Program-made: the position numbers and the translations under genes
The notes under the pieces: generated by a model
Seen by the model: the letters and a program-made list of their open reading frames with translations, nothing else
Database searches by the model: none
Told to the model about the DNA's origin: nothing
Part shown: positions 1 through 7,917 of the stretch, in pieces
How positions within the stretch are numbered: the stretch's first letter is position 1
Layout: the number at the start of each line of letters is the position of its first letter
DNA from: Amycolatopsis saalfeldensis
GTDB taxonomy: Bacteria; Actinomycetota; Actinomycetes; Mycobacteriales; Pseudonocardiaceae
Length of the DNA: 64,000 bases
Direction of reading: 5' to 3'
Assembly (NCBI RefSeq): GCF_900110575.1
Contig: NZ_FOEF01000026.1
Span: 1 to 64,000, forward strand

Positions 1-85
1 TGAGTTCTGCGGCGTGTTCGAGGATGCGGGCCCGGGTCGCCTGTCCTTTGCCGGTGAGTTTCTGGGCTTCCGTGGTGGCTGCCAT
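1..85 (-). CDS. TetR-family regulator, N-terminal fragment
   Basis: Only the first 28 codons lie in the window; the gene runs off the left edge. The peptide has the look of a TetR N-terminus, with a short polar leader followed by the start of helix 1 (RARILEHAAEL). The ATG at 83-85 is chosen; a GTG three codons upstream is possible. It faces the oxidoreductase gene that begins at 192, and two matching inverted repeats lie between them, so it probably represses that gene and itself. The family call rests on a short stretch and would need the rest of the gene. Confidence 0.6.
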   Translation of the reverse strand, partial: MAATTEAQKLTGKGQATRARILEHAAEL

Positions 86-104
86 GGCGTCCACACTACC
101 CCAG

Positions 105-165
105 ACTGGGCTTGACAGCCCAGTATCAGGTCGTGTTCACTGCCGTTAGTGGGCTGGCAAGCCCA
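105..165. promoter_or_regulatory. Paired inverted repeats, probable TetR operators
   Basis: Two copies of TGGGCT-N4-AGCCCA lie in the divergent intergenic region. The first (105-124) is a perfect 8-bp-arm repeat, ACTGGGCT-tgac-AGCCCAGT. The second (150-165) has 6-bp arms around ggca. Their place between a TetR-type gene and an oxidoreductase gene suggests the operator of that TetR protein. Confidence 0.7.
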
Positions 166-191
166 AAATCGGAGAGCTACGGAGGCATGCC

Positions 192-1109
192 ATGAAGGCA
201 ATCGTCGTGACGGACCAGGCCGCGGAAGCTGCCGGCATCACCCTCGCCGAGCGGCCTGGGCCGGCGCCGGGGATCAATGACGTTGTGGTCGAGGTCCGTG
301 CGTCGGGTTTCGTTCCGGCCGAGTGGGAGTGGGCGTCGACGTGGGTTGATCGTTCCGGTCGTGAGCGGACGCAGGCGGTCATCGGGCACGAGTTCGCCGG
401 GGTGGTCGCTTCTCTCGGCTACGGCACGACCGGTTTTTCGGTGGGGCAGCGGGTTTTCGGGATCACGGACTGGCACCGTGACGGAACCCTGGCCGAGTAC
501 GCGGGTGTGGAGGCGCGCAGTCTGGCGCCGCTGCCGGGCAACGTCGACTTCACGGTGGGTGCGAGCCTGCCGATCTCCGGGTTGACCGCGTGGCAGGGCC
601 TGTTTCAGCATGGTCGTGTTCGGGCGGGGCAGAGTGTCCTCGCGCACGGCGCCGCCGGTGCGGTCGGGTCCGTGGTGACGCAGCTGGCCCGGGAGTTCGG
701 CGCCTATGTCATCGGTACCGGGCGGGCGGCGGACCGGCAGGCGGCGCTCGAGTTCGGCGCGAACGAGTTCCTCGACCTCGGCCACGACGACCTCGGCGAG
801 GTCGGCGGGGTCGATCTGGTCTTCGACGTCATCGGTGGTGAGGTTCAACGGCGGTCGGCGAACATCGTCCGGCCCGGCGGGACGCTGGTGTCGGTGGTCG
901 GCCCGGTGGAGGCCCGCCCGGCCGACGGCCTCGCGATCGACTTCGTTGTCGAGTCCGTGCCGAGTCAGCTGACCGAGATCGTCGACCGGGTCCGGGATGG
1001 CCGCCTCCGCACCCACATCGGCACCATCGTGACCCTCGACGACGCCATCCCCGCGCTCAACCCGACCGAACGACGCAAGGGCAAGACCGTCATCCGCGTG
1101 CGCCCCTGA
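192..1109 (+). CDS. MDR-family NADP-dependent oxidoreductase (quinone reductase type)
   Basis: A 305-residue medium-chain dehydrogenase/reductase. The N-terminal GroES-like half carries GHEFAGVV near residue 65, and the cofactor half has the glycine-rich Rossmann motif GAAGAVGS near residue 155. No zinc-binding cysteine cluster is visible, so it is of the zinc-free quinone oxidoreductase type. Such enzymes reduce quinones or activated double bonds with NADPH in the cytosol. It is divergent from the TetR fragment at the window start and ends inside the 3' end of the convergent TetR gene at 1090. The substrate cannot be deduced. Confidence 0.85.
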   Translation: MKAIVVTDQAAEAAGITLAERPGPAPGINDVVVEVRASGFVPAEWEWASTWVDRSGRERTQAVIGHEFAGVVASLGYGTTGFSVGQRVFGITDWHRDGTLAEYAGVEARSLAPLPGNVDFTVGASLPISGLTAWQGLFQHGRVRAGQSVLAHGAAGAVGSVVTQLAREFGAYVIGTGRAADRQAALEFGANEFLDLGHDDLGEVGGVDLVFDVIGGEVQRRSANIVRPGGTLVSVVGPVEARPADGLAIDFVVESVPSQLTEIVDRVRDGRLRTHIGTIVTLDDAIPALNPTERRKGKTVIRVRP

Positions 1110-1668
1110 TTCGCAGGATCAGGGCGACCGCGTCCGCCGAGTGGACACCCGGAGTCAGGACTTCCTGGAGGAGCAGGCCGCGCATCGCGGCAATGGTGAC
1201 GGTGGCCGTCGTCCGCGCTTCCCGGGCGTCGAGGCCTTCGTGTTCCGCGAGTGAGGCCAGCATCTGGGTCAGGTCGTCGAGCGAGTCGATGAACTCGCGG
1301 AAGTCTTCCGGGCTGTACGCGGCCAGCCCTACGACATGGAAGAAGCCGCGGATGCGCGACAGCCGCTCCGGGCGGGTGTAGGTCCGCCAGATCGCCACGA
1401 CGAGGTCGTCGAAGGTGCCCTGCCGGGCGGCCGCGAACAGCCTCTCGTTGTCACGGGATCGCTGCGCCCTGAGCATGGCTGCCAGGACGCCCGTGAGTGA
1501 CCCGAAGTGGTATCGCAGAAGGGCATGGCTGGTCTCGGTCCGGGCGGCGATCTCCCGGAGCGACACCTCCGGTGAGGGAAGGCCCTCGCCGAAGGCCTCG
1601 AGGAGTCGGGCCAGGAGGCGTTCGCGGGCGCCACCCTTGGGTTCTGAGCTTGACAGGATCACTCTCAC
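1090..1668 (-). CDS. TetR-family transcriptional regulator
   Basis: A 192-residue protein with a TetR-like N-terminal helix-turn-helix (residues about 14-60: SLREIAARTETSHALLRYHF, the usual recognition-helix region) and a helical C-terminal ligand domain. Its 3' end overlaps the oxidoreductase gene by 20 bp, tail to tail. It is divergent from the esterase gene starting at 1765, with about 95 bp between them, so autoregulation and control of the esterase are plausible. No clear operator palindrome was seen in that gap. Confidence 0.8.
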   Translation of the reverse strand: MRVILSSSEPKGGARERLLARLLEAFGEGLPSPEVSLREIAARTETSHALLRYHFGSLTGVLAAMLRAQRSRDNERLFAAARQGTFDDLVVAIWRTYTRPERLSRIRGFFHVVGLAAYSPEDFREFIDSLDDLTQMLASLAEHEGLDAREARTTATVTIAAMRGLLLQEVLTPGVHSADAVALILRIRGARG

Positions 1669-1764
1669 AGTTTATCCATTGGAAAAGAACGCGCGGACGG
1701 CGCCATGGTGGAAGGAACGACTTGTGGGACGTTTTCAGGCCGGACCCGTGGTGAAGGACCTGTG

Positions 1765-2619
1765 ATGAGCGCGATGTGGCAGGGCTGCCTCGCCGGCACC
1801 GACTATTTCGAGATGCGTTCCAGCGGTGGGCACGACTACGGCGTCTGGGTCACCACGCCACCGGGCTACGACCCCGCCGCGACGCGAGCGCCGGTCGTGT
1901 ACGTGCTCGACGGCAACTGGGCGGTGGGCCAGACGGCTCCGCTCATCGTCACGCAGCTGGACCCCATGCAACGGATCCGGCCCTACATCCAGGTCAGCGT
2001 CGGCTACGCGGGGGAGGAAGCGCAGCACTGGGCACGGCTGCGCAACCGGGATCTCGTGCCACCCGGCGAGCCGATCGCCAAGGAGTTCGTCGATGCCGTG
2101 GAGATGGGACTTCAAGCGGGCACGATGACCCGCGAGGAAGCCGACGCCTACCTCGCCGAATTACGCGACACCCAAGCCGATGCGTTCCTGGCCTTCCTCA
2201 CCGCGGAACTGCACCCGCGGATCGAGCGCGACTACGACACAGCCGCGAGCGGCCACGGTCTCCACGGCTACTCCTACGGTGGACTCTTCAGCCTCTACGC
2301 CTGGCTCAGCGGCAACACCCTCTTCGAGACCATCGGAGCGGGCAGCCCCGGCGTCGTCGGCGAAGGCAGTCAAGTTTTCGCCCAGCTCCAGGAAATGGGT
2401 GACAGCCTGCCAGCCGCCAACCTCCACGTGACCCTCAACGAGCGGGAACTTCTCGGAGACCTGGCCATCTACCAGAGCCTCGCGAAGAACACCGCCACCT
2501 TCCTGCACCGCCTGACCTCGCACGGCGGAGCCGTCACCAGCGCGATCCTGCGCGAAACACACGTGACGGGTCTGCAGGCCTCGTTCCTCAGCTACCTCAG
2601 GACTTGTCGCCCCTTGTAA
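1765..2619 (+). CDS. Putative alpha/beta-hydrolase esterase (enterochelin-esterase fold)
   Basis: A 284-residue hydrolase. The nucleophile elbow GYSYGG lies near residue 170 and a likely catalytic histidine lies in ETHVTG near the C-terminus, as in the putative esterase family that includes IroE-like siderophore esterases. There is no signal peptide, so it is cytosolic. The ATG at 1765 is chosen because GAAGGAC lies just upstream; an in-frame ATG at 1705 would add 20 residues unlike the family. No iron-uptake genes are adjacent, so the siderophore link is only a fold analogy. Confidence 0.75.
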   Translation: MSAMWQGCLAGTDYFEMRSSGGHDYGVWVTTPPGYDPAATRAPVVYVLDGNWAVGQTAPLIVTQLDPMQRIRPYIQVSVGYAGEEAQHWARLRNRDLVPPGEPIAKEFVDAVEMGLQAGTMTREEADAYLAELRDTQADAFLAFLTAELHPRIERDYDTAASGHGLHGYSYGGLFSLYAWLSGNTLFETIGAGSPGVVGEGSQVFAQLQEMGDSLPAANLHVTLNERELLGDLAIYQSLAKNTATFLHRLTSHGGAVTSAILRETHVTGLQASFLSYLRTCRPL

Positions 2620-2665
2620 GCGAGTGGGTGGAACCGGACGTCGACCTGCGGTTTGCCTGGTGGTG

Positions 2666-3319
2666 TCAAGATTTCGAGAGCGAGCTGGGCCTTCGCCCCG
2701 GTCGTGGACCGTTGGCATGTTGAATGAGGTCGTCCAGCCGAGGGGGTCTCGGCAACTCGCGATCTACCGCGGCATCGGATAGCCCGGCAAGAAGGATTGC
2801 CAGCGTACGCTGCCACGCGGCGCCTCCAGTAGTGCTCTCCATGCTGCACTGCACAGCCAGGAGAACGAGAAGAAGATCTTCGGGAACCACACCCGCCCTC
2901 AGCACGCCCGCATCCTGCCCAGCCCTGATGAGCTTCAGTTGCCGCTGTCGGAGCTGGCGACGCAGGCGACCCGCGATCTGCGAGTCCGGCAGAGGGAGCG
3001 TGAACGTTCGGATCAGGCTGCGATCGACGAGCCCGCGAGCGCATAGGCCCCGCACGTAGGAGAGGATCGCCTCTTCGGGAGCCAACGCGAGCGCCTCGTC
3101 AGCGGTGTTCACGTGCTCCAGCAGGCGCTGTTCGATGACGGCTTGGACGAGCTGCGCGCGGTCGAAGTGGCGTGAAAGCGTTGCCACGCCGACCCCGGCG
3201 GCGGCAGCGATCTCAGACAGCGGCACCTCGCAACCATGCTCGGCGAAAACCACTCGCGCAGCGCTGATGATCCGAGCACGACTCTCCATCGCATCTCGTC
3301 GTAGCGGCTTCACATCCAT
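2666..3319 (-). CDS. TetR-family transcriptional regulator
   Basis: A 217-residue TetR regulator. The N-terminal DNA-binding domain has ARIISAARVVFAEHG and the recognition region EIAAAAGVGVATLSRHF within the first 60 residues. The C-terminal domain is of the group usually annotated as SbtR-like. The start at MDVKPL is preferred to an upstream ATG that would add 22 uncharacteristic residues. It is divergent from the enoyl-CoA hydratase gene, and two copies of a TGGAA-type inverted repeat lie in the promoter region. It therefore likely controls the hydratase-oxidoreductase pair and itself. Confidence 0.85.
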   Translation of the reverse strand: MDVKPLRRDAMESRARIISAARVVFAEHGCEVPLSEIAAAAGVGVATLSRHFDRAQLVQAVIEQRLLEHVNTADEALALAPEEAILSYVRGLCARGLVDRSLIRTFTLPLPDSQIAGRLRRQLRQRQLKLIRAGQDAGVLRAGVVPEDLLLVLLAVQCSMESTTGGAAWQRTLAILLAGLSDAAVDRELPRPPRLDDLIQHANGPRPGRRPSSLSKS

Positions 3320-3336
3320 GCCTCCAGCGTAGCATC

Positions 3337-3404
3337 TGGAAGTAATGCTTCCATCTTCTCGCGAGCCGCGGTACGGTGAGCGCAAGATGGAACAGTTTCT
3401 TCCA
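3337..3404. promoter_or_regulatory. Two TGGAAS-N5-CTTCCA inverted repeats, probable TetR operators
   Basis: TGGAAG-taatg-CTTCCA (3337-3353) and TGGAAC-agttt-CTTCCA (3388-3404) have the same arm length and spacing and are offset by 51 bp. They lie between the divergent TetR gene (start 3319) and the hydratase gene (start 3436), the expected place for the operator of that repressor. Confidence 0.7.
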
Positions 3405-3435
3405 CATAGCTGACTGCTTGATGAGGCGGTGTCGC

Positions 3436-4269
3436 ATGGGGACGTCCGTTGGTTACGAGTTGTTCGAATCGGTCGAAGTGGAGATCAGCAGGGCTGTGGC
3501 GACTGTGAGGTTGTTGACCACAGAACGAGTAGCGGTTCTCAGTGCGCAGGGCTCTCAGGCTGACCTCCATTTCGACCTCGGCCGGGCGCTCGCACGATTG
3601 CGCGAGGATGATGCGGTCAGAGTTGTGGTCATCACTGGCATCGACGACGGCGCGCCGTGGATTCTGCCGGCTCCGCCCTACGCGGAGGGCAACAGGCTCG
3701 ATCCCGAGCCGGTCGACTTTCCGGATTGGATGTGGAAGGGGTTTCAGGGTGTGCGGCTGACTCAGCAAACGCTGGCCGAAATGGAGAAGCCGGTGATCGC
3801 TCGAGTTAATGGAGACTGTATCGGGTTCAGCCAAAGCATCATGTTCGGCTGCGACCTGATCGCCGCCAGAGAAGATGCGATAGTGGCTGATGTGCATATG
3901 GACCTGCAGAAGATCTTTGGGTTTGACACGGTTCCCGGTGACGGCGGAGGTGCACTGGTGCCCTTGCATATGTTCCCGGCCAAAGCGATGGAGTACCTGC
4001 TTCTCGCGAAGCCCTATACGGCCGCCGAACTGGCCAAAATGGGTGCGATCAATTACGCAGTGCCGCCGGCTGAACTGGATCAGGTCGTTGACGACATGGT
4101 TCGTCAACTTCTGTCGAAGTCCGCCTATGCGCTTGCGCTGACCAAGCGTGTTGTGAAGAGGCGAGTGGCCGAACAGCTCAACCTGACCCTCGACGCTGCC
4201 TCCGCATATGAATGGGTCAACTTCCTTCACTATCGAGGCAGTAACGGAAAGTCCAACCGCAATCTCTAG
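3436..4269 (+). CDS. Enoyl-CoA hydratase/isomerase (crotonase) family protein
   Basis: A 277-residue crotonase-fold protein. The family hallmarks are VVVITGIDDG (strand with oxyanion-hole loop), MEKPVIARVNG, and GFSQSIMFGCDLIAA, followed by a C-terminal helical region. It would act on CoA thioesters (hydration or isomerisation); the substrate is unknown. The ATG at 3436 is chosen; ATGs at 3376 and 3421 would overlap the operator region. Third codon positions here and in the next gene are richer in A/T than in the neighbours, which could mean later acquisition. It is followed 14 bp later by an oxidoreductase in the same direction. Confidence 0.8.
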   Translation: MGTSVGYELFESVEVEISRAVATVRLLTTERVAVLSAQGSQADLHFDLGRALARLREDDAVRVVVITGIDDGAPWILPAPPYAEGNRLDPEPVDFPDWMWKGFQGVRLTQQTLAEMEKPVIARVNGDCIGFSQSIMFGCDLIAAREDAIVADVHMDLQKIFGFDTVPGDGGGALVPLHMFPAKAMEYLLLAKPYTAAELAKMGAINYAVPPAELDQVVDDMVRQLLSKSAYALALTKRVVKRRVAEQLNLTLDAASAYEWVNFLHYRGSNGKSNRNL

Positions 4270-4283
4270 TCAGGAGTCTCGAC

Positions 4284-5297
4284 TTGCGAGCCATCGTCTA
4301 CACTCGCCCCGGCGCCTCCGACGTTCTGTCTCTGGCCGAGCGCGACATTCCCGAGCCCGGTCCGGGCGAAGTTCGGGTCCGCCTGATGCGTTCCGGAGTC
4401 AATCCCACCGATTGGCGATTCCGAATCCGACCGCTGCTGTTCGATGAAGTGACGCCGGGCCAAGACGGCGCCGGCGTCGTCGACGCGGTGGGGCCGCAGG
4501 TAGCCGATTTTGCGGTCGGCGATCGCGTCTGGCTGATTCTCGCCCAGCATGGAAAGCCTTTCGGTACCGCAGCCGAGTATGTAGTGCAGCCGATCAGCCG
4601 CGTCGTTCCTTTACCCGAAGGAGCGAGCTTCGACATCGGTGCCTCCATCGGGGTTCCAGCCCTGACTGCGCATCGCGCTCTGACAGTGCACGATGGCGGC
4701 CCCTCGCATCTGGGGCCAGGCGCGATGACCGGACTGACGGTCCTGGTGCAGGGCGGTGCAGGCGCAGTCGGCAACGCCGCAGTCCAGTTGGCGCGCTGGT
4801 CGGGCGCGACCGTCGTCACAACGGTGAGCTCCACAACGAAGGAATCGTTGGCAAAGGCCGCTGGTGCTCACCATGTCATCAACTATCGGCAAGGCGACAC
4901 CGAGAGCGCGGTACGCGCGGCCGCGCCCGACGGCGTGGACTTGGTGGTGGAGGTCGCTCCAGCCCAGAATAACGCACTGGACCTTGCTGTTGTGAAAACC
5001 GGCGGAACTGTATCGATCTATGCCAAGAACGGGGGAGAGGAATACTCGGTGCCCATTTTGGAAACCTATTTCAAGAACCTCCGGTATCAGTACCTTGTCT
5101 TGTACTCCCTGCACGCCGGGGCATTGGCGCGGGCGGCGAGTGACGTGACGGCGGCCATCGCCACTGGTGGCTTCCGCATCGGTGAGGACTCTGGGCTCCC
5201 GATCCATCACTTTCCCCTAGCGGAAGCCGGGGTGGCGCAGGACGCGGTCGAACAAGGAGCGGTCGGAAAAGTTCTTTTGGACATAGCGGAGACATGA
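4284..5297 (+). CDS. MDR-family NADPH:quinone oxidoreductase
   Basis: A 337-residue zinc-free medium-chain reductase. PGQDGAGVVDAVG lies in the GroES-like domain and the nucleotide-binding loop GGAGAVGNAAVQLARWSGA lies near residue 155. The start is an unusual TTG, supported by an AGGAG box about 8 nt upstream and by the family N-terminus MRAIVYTRPG. It sits 14 bp after the crotonase-like gene, probably in one transcript under the divergent TetR gene. The pair could work on an unsaturated acyl or quinone-like compound, but this is inference. Confidence 0.85.
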   Translation: MRAIVYTRPGASDVLSLAERDIPEPGPGEVRVRLMRSGVNPTDWRFRIRPLLFDEVTPGQDGAGVVDAVGPQVADFAVGDRVWLILAQHGKPFGTAAEYVVQPISRVVPLPEGASFDIGASIGVPALTAHRALTVHDGGPSHLGPGAMTGLTVLVQGGAGAVGNAAVQLARWSGATVVTTVSSTTKESLAKAAGAHHVINYRQGDTESAVRAAAPDGVDLVVEVAPAQNNALDLAVVKTGGTVSIYAKNGGEEYSVPILETYFKNLRYQYLVLYSLHAGALARAASDVTAAIATGGFRIGEDSGLPIHHFPLAEAGVAQDAVEQGAVGKVLLDIAET

Positions 5298-5374
5298 TTG
5301 CGACGCGACGGCGACCATAGCCGGACGCGCTGCCAATCCTCTGCGCCGATGCAATTGCCGACACCCGCACCAGG

Positions 5375-6799
5375 TCAGAGCGTCGGCTTACCCGGCTGGT
5401 AGAGCCAGGTATCGAAGAACGATCCGAGGTCGCGGTCGGTCAGGCGCTCGACGAACTGGATGAATTGCCGCGTCGAGACATTGCCGTATCGGTGGGCCGT
5501 CGGCCACTGGGTGAGTACCCGGAAGAAGTCGCGGTCGCCGATCTTCAGGCGCAGCGCCTGTAGCGTCATCGCGCCGCGGTTGTAGACCAGATCGTCGAAG
5601 ATGTGGTCGCGGCCGGGGTCGGCGACTGCGCCGCTCCAGTCCTTCTCGTCGGCGTAGGCCTTCGCGAAGGTCTGTTGCACGGGGACGTTGTTGAACTTCT
5701 CCTGGTAGAGCCATTCCGAGTAGGTCGCGAAGCCTTCGTTGAGCCAGATGTCCGACCAGTGCACCGGAGTCAGGCTGTCGCCGAACCACTGGTGGCCGAG
5801 TTCGTGGGCGAGCAGGTCGCCGTCGACCTCGCTGGTGCTCTGGTCGTAGACCGGCCGGCCCTGGGTCTCGAGGGCGTAGCCGACGCCGGCGTCGGCGAGG
5901 ATGCCGCCGGTCGAGTCGAACGGGTACTGCCCGTACATCGAGGATTCCCATTGGACGACCTGCGCGGTGGTCTGGTTGAACACCTTGCCCTGCCCGGGTT
6001 TGGTGTCGATCGACTGGCCGATCGCGGTGATGTTCGCCAGACCGCCGGCCGCCGGGCCGCGGGTGACGTCGTAGTCGCCGATCGCGAGCATGCTCAGCTC
6101 GCTGGACATCGGCCGGTCCATGTGCCAGCGGAAGGTGGCCTGGTGATCGTGCGTGGTGGTGGGCCCGGGTTCGCCGTTGGCCAGCACGGTGAGTCCGGCC
6201 GGCACGGTGATGGTCTGGGTGTAGGTCGCCTTGTCGTCGGTGGTGTCGTTCACCGGGTAGTAGGTCGCCGCGCCGATCGGCTGGTTGAGCGCGACCGCGC
6301 CGTCTTTGGTGGCGACCCAGCCGGACAGGCCCAGCGCGGGGTCGTCGATCTTCTGCGGGACGCCGGCGTAGGTCACGGAGACGACGAACGCGCTGCCCTT
6401 CCGCAGACCGTGCGGCGGGGTGATCACCAGCTCCTGGGCCCCGCTGCGGGTGAAGGCGGCGTCCCGGCCGTTCACCGAGAGCCCGCTGATCGTCAGCGGT
6501 CCCTGGAAATCCAGGTCGAAGCGGGAGAGATCCTGGGTGGCCGTGGCGAGAATCGTGGTGGTCGCGTTGATCGCCCCGGTTTCGGGGCTGAACGCCAGCC
6601 GGATGTCGTAGTGGCCGACGTCGTAGCCGCCGTTGCCCATGTCGGGGAAATACGGATCCCCGGCCCCCGGTGCACCGGGGGAGTACCGCGGTGCTTGGGC
6701 CGGCGCCGCAGCTGCCGGGCTCGCCGCGGCCAGCAGACCGGCGGACAGCGCGCAGGAGATGATCAAGAGGTGCCCACGGTTACGGTTGACGCCACGCAT
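5375..6799 (-). CDS. Secreted M1-family zinc metallopeptidase
   Basis: A 474-residue protein with a signal peptide (hydrophobic residues about 10-32, ending AAAAPA). The M1 gluzincin catalytic motif HELGH is at residues 332-336, followed 18 residues later by NEGFA with the third zinc ligand Glu. The usual aminopeptidase exopeptidase motif GAMEN is not present; the equivalent place reads GYALETQ, as in short actinobacterial M1 homologues. The full C-terminal helical domain of PepN is missing, as is usual for this secreted subgroup. Start ATG at 6799 has a strong GAGGAGG box. It probably trims extracellular peptides. Confidence 0.88.
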   Translation of the reverse strand: MRGVNRNRGHLLIISCALSAGLLAAASPAAAAPAQAPRYSPGAPGAGDPYFPDMGNGGYDVGHYDIRLAFSPETGAINATTTILATATQDLSRFDLDFQGPLTISGLSVNGRDAAFTRSGAQELVITPPHGLRKGSAFVVSVTYAGVPQKIDDPALGLSGWVATKDGAVALNQPIGAATYYPVNDTTDDKATYTQTITVPAGLTVLANGEPGPTTTHDHQATFRWHMDRPMSSELSMLAIGDYDVTRGPAAGGLANITAIGQSIDTKPGQGKVFNQTTAQVVQWESSMYGQYPFDSTGGILADAGVGYALETQGRPVYDQSTSEVDGDLLAHELGHQWFGDSLTPVHWSDIWLNEGFATYSEWLYQEKFNNVPVQQTFAKAYADEKDWSGAVADPGRDHIFDDLVYNRGAMTLQALRLKIGDRDFFRVLTQWPTAHRYGNVSTRQFIQFVERLTDRDLGSFFDTWLYQPGKPTL

Positions 6800-6934
6800 T
6801 GGCCCTCCTCGGCAATCATCGACGCTGAAGAGTAGGACCGGCCCGACCACGGATCAACCCTCTTACGGCTGCCCTCGAAGCCCGGTTCGGGCGCTGCCCG
6901 GCAAGGGTCGGCGAGTGCGGGTCCACCGGGCCGT

Positions 6935-7729
6935 TCAGGCGGGCGCCAGGAGGGTCGTGCCGAGCGCGGTGAGGGTGTGGCGGACGGCCGTGCCGCAGCG
7001 CCGGGTCTCGACCAGGCCCGCCTGCCGGAGGATCGACGCGTGGTAGCTCGCCGAGGCCACGGAGATGCCCGCGTGGTAACCGAGTTCCGTGGTGGTGCTG
7101 CCGTGCACCGCGGCGGCCAGCACCTGTGCCCGGGTCGGCCCGAGCAGCGCCCGCAGCGATGCGTGGACGCCGGGCGCGCCGGACCGCGGGCGGGCGGCCC
7201 AGTCCGCACCCGGGGCGATCGGGTAGAGCAGCACGAGCCGGCCACCGGCGTCGGTACCCAGCTGAGGCCCGTCCTGGCAGAAGAACGAGGGGGCCAGCCG
7301 AAGCCCGCGACCGGCCGAGCGGACGTCGCGGGCGCCGTCGCCGCCGGGCAGTTCCAGCACCGGCCGCCGCCACCGCACGTCCGGGTGCAGTCCGGCCAGC
7401 AGCGCGCCCAGGCCGCCGGTCAGCAGGGTGGCCGACCGGACGGTCCGGTCCTCCCGGGCCCGCTGCTCGATCGCGAGCCAGTACGGCTCGATCGCCTCGT
7501 CGAAGTAGTCCTTCACCTCGTCGGACCACCCGGACGCCGAGGACGTCCGGGCGGCCAGCTCTCTCAACCTCGGCTCGGGGACCTTCAGCTGCCGGCGCCA
7601 GCCCTCGAACGCGGCCGGCACCTCGCCCCTGGCGAGCATGCGCAGGCTCATCGCCGCTTCGCACCGCGGAGCGAGGCCATCGGCGAGGGTGACGTTCTCC
7701 AGATCGGTGGCGGACAGGTGGACGCGCAT
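6935..7729 (-). CDS. ArsR-like winged-helix regulator with DUF5937-type N-terminal domain
   Basis: A 264-residue protein. The C-terminal third is a winged helix (LGYHAGISVASASYHASILRQAGLVETRR), and the N-terminal two thirds match the domain seen in actinobacterial ArsR-type regulators annotated with DUF5937. No metal-binding cysteine pattern is visible, so it is not likely a metal sensor. The start at MRVHLSATDLE is chosen for its GAGTGA box. It is transcribed away from the STAND-WD40 gene; the 188-bp divergent gap shows no clear palindrome. Confidence 0.7.
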   Translation of the reverse strand: MRVHLSATDLENVTLADGLAPRCEAAMSLRMLARGEVPAAFEGWRRQLKVPEPRLRELAARTSSASGWSDEVKDYFDEAIEPYWLAIEQRAREDRTVRSATLLTGGLGALLAGLHPDVRWRRPVLELPGGDGARDVRSAGRGLRLAPSFFCQDGPQLGTDAGGRLVLLYPIAPGADWAARPRSGAPGVHASLRALLGPTRAQVLAAAVHGSTTTELGYHAGISVASASYHASILRQAGLVETRRCGTAVRHTLTALGTTLLAPA

Positions 7730-7917
7730 GGCTCGCTCACTCCTCGTACGGTGATCCCGGTCCTGGGGCTCGACGCCGGGCCGGTGCGGGCGGTGGCCGC
7801 AGTACCCTGTTCCCGGCTCGGCTTCGATCATCACCGGCACTCGGCCGGATGGGTCGAATCAGCCGTCGCCTGTTCTCAGCCGAAGCCGGGAAACACCCGT
7901 TGACCAGGAGAGACCTC

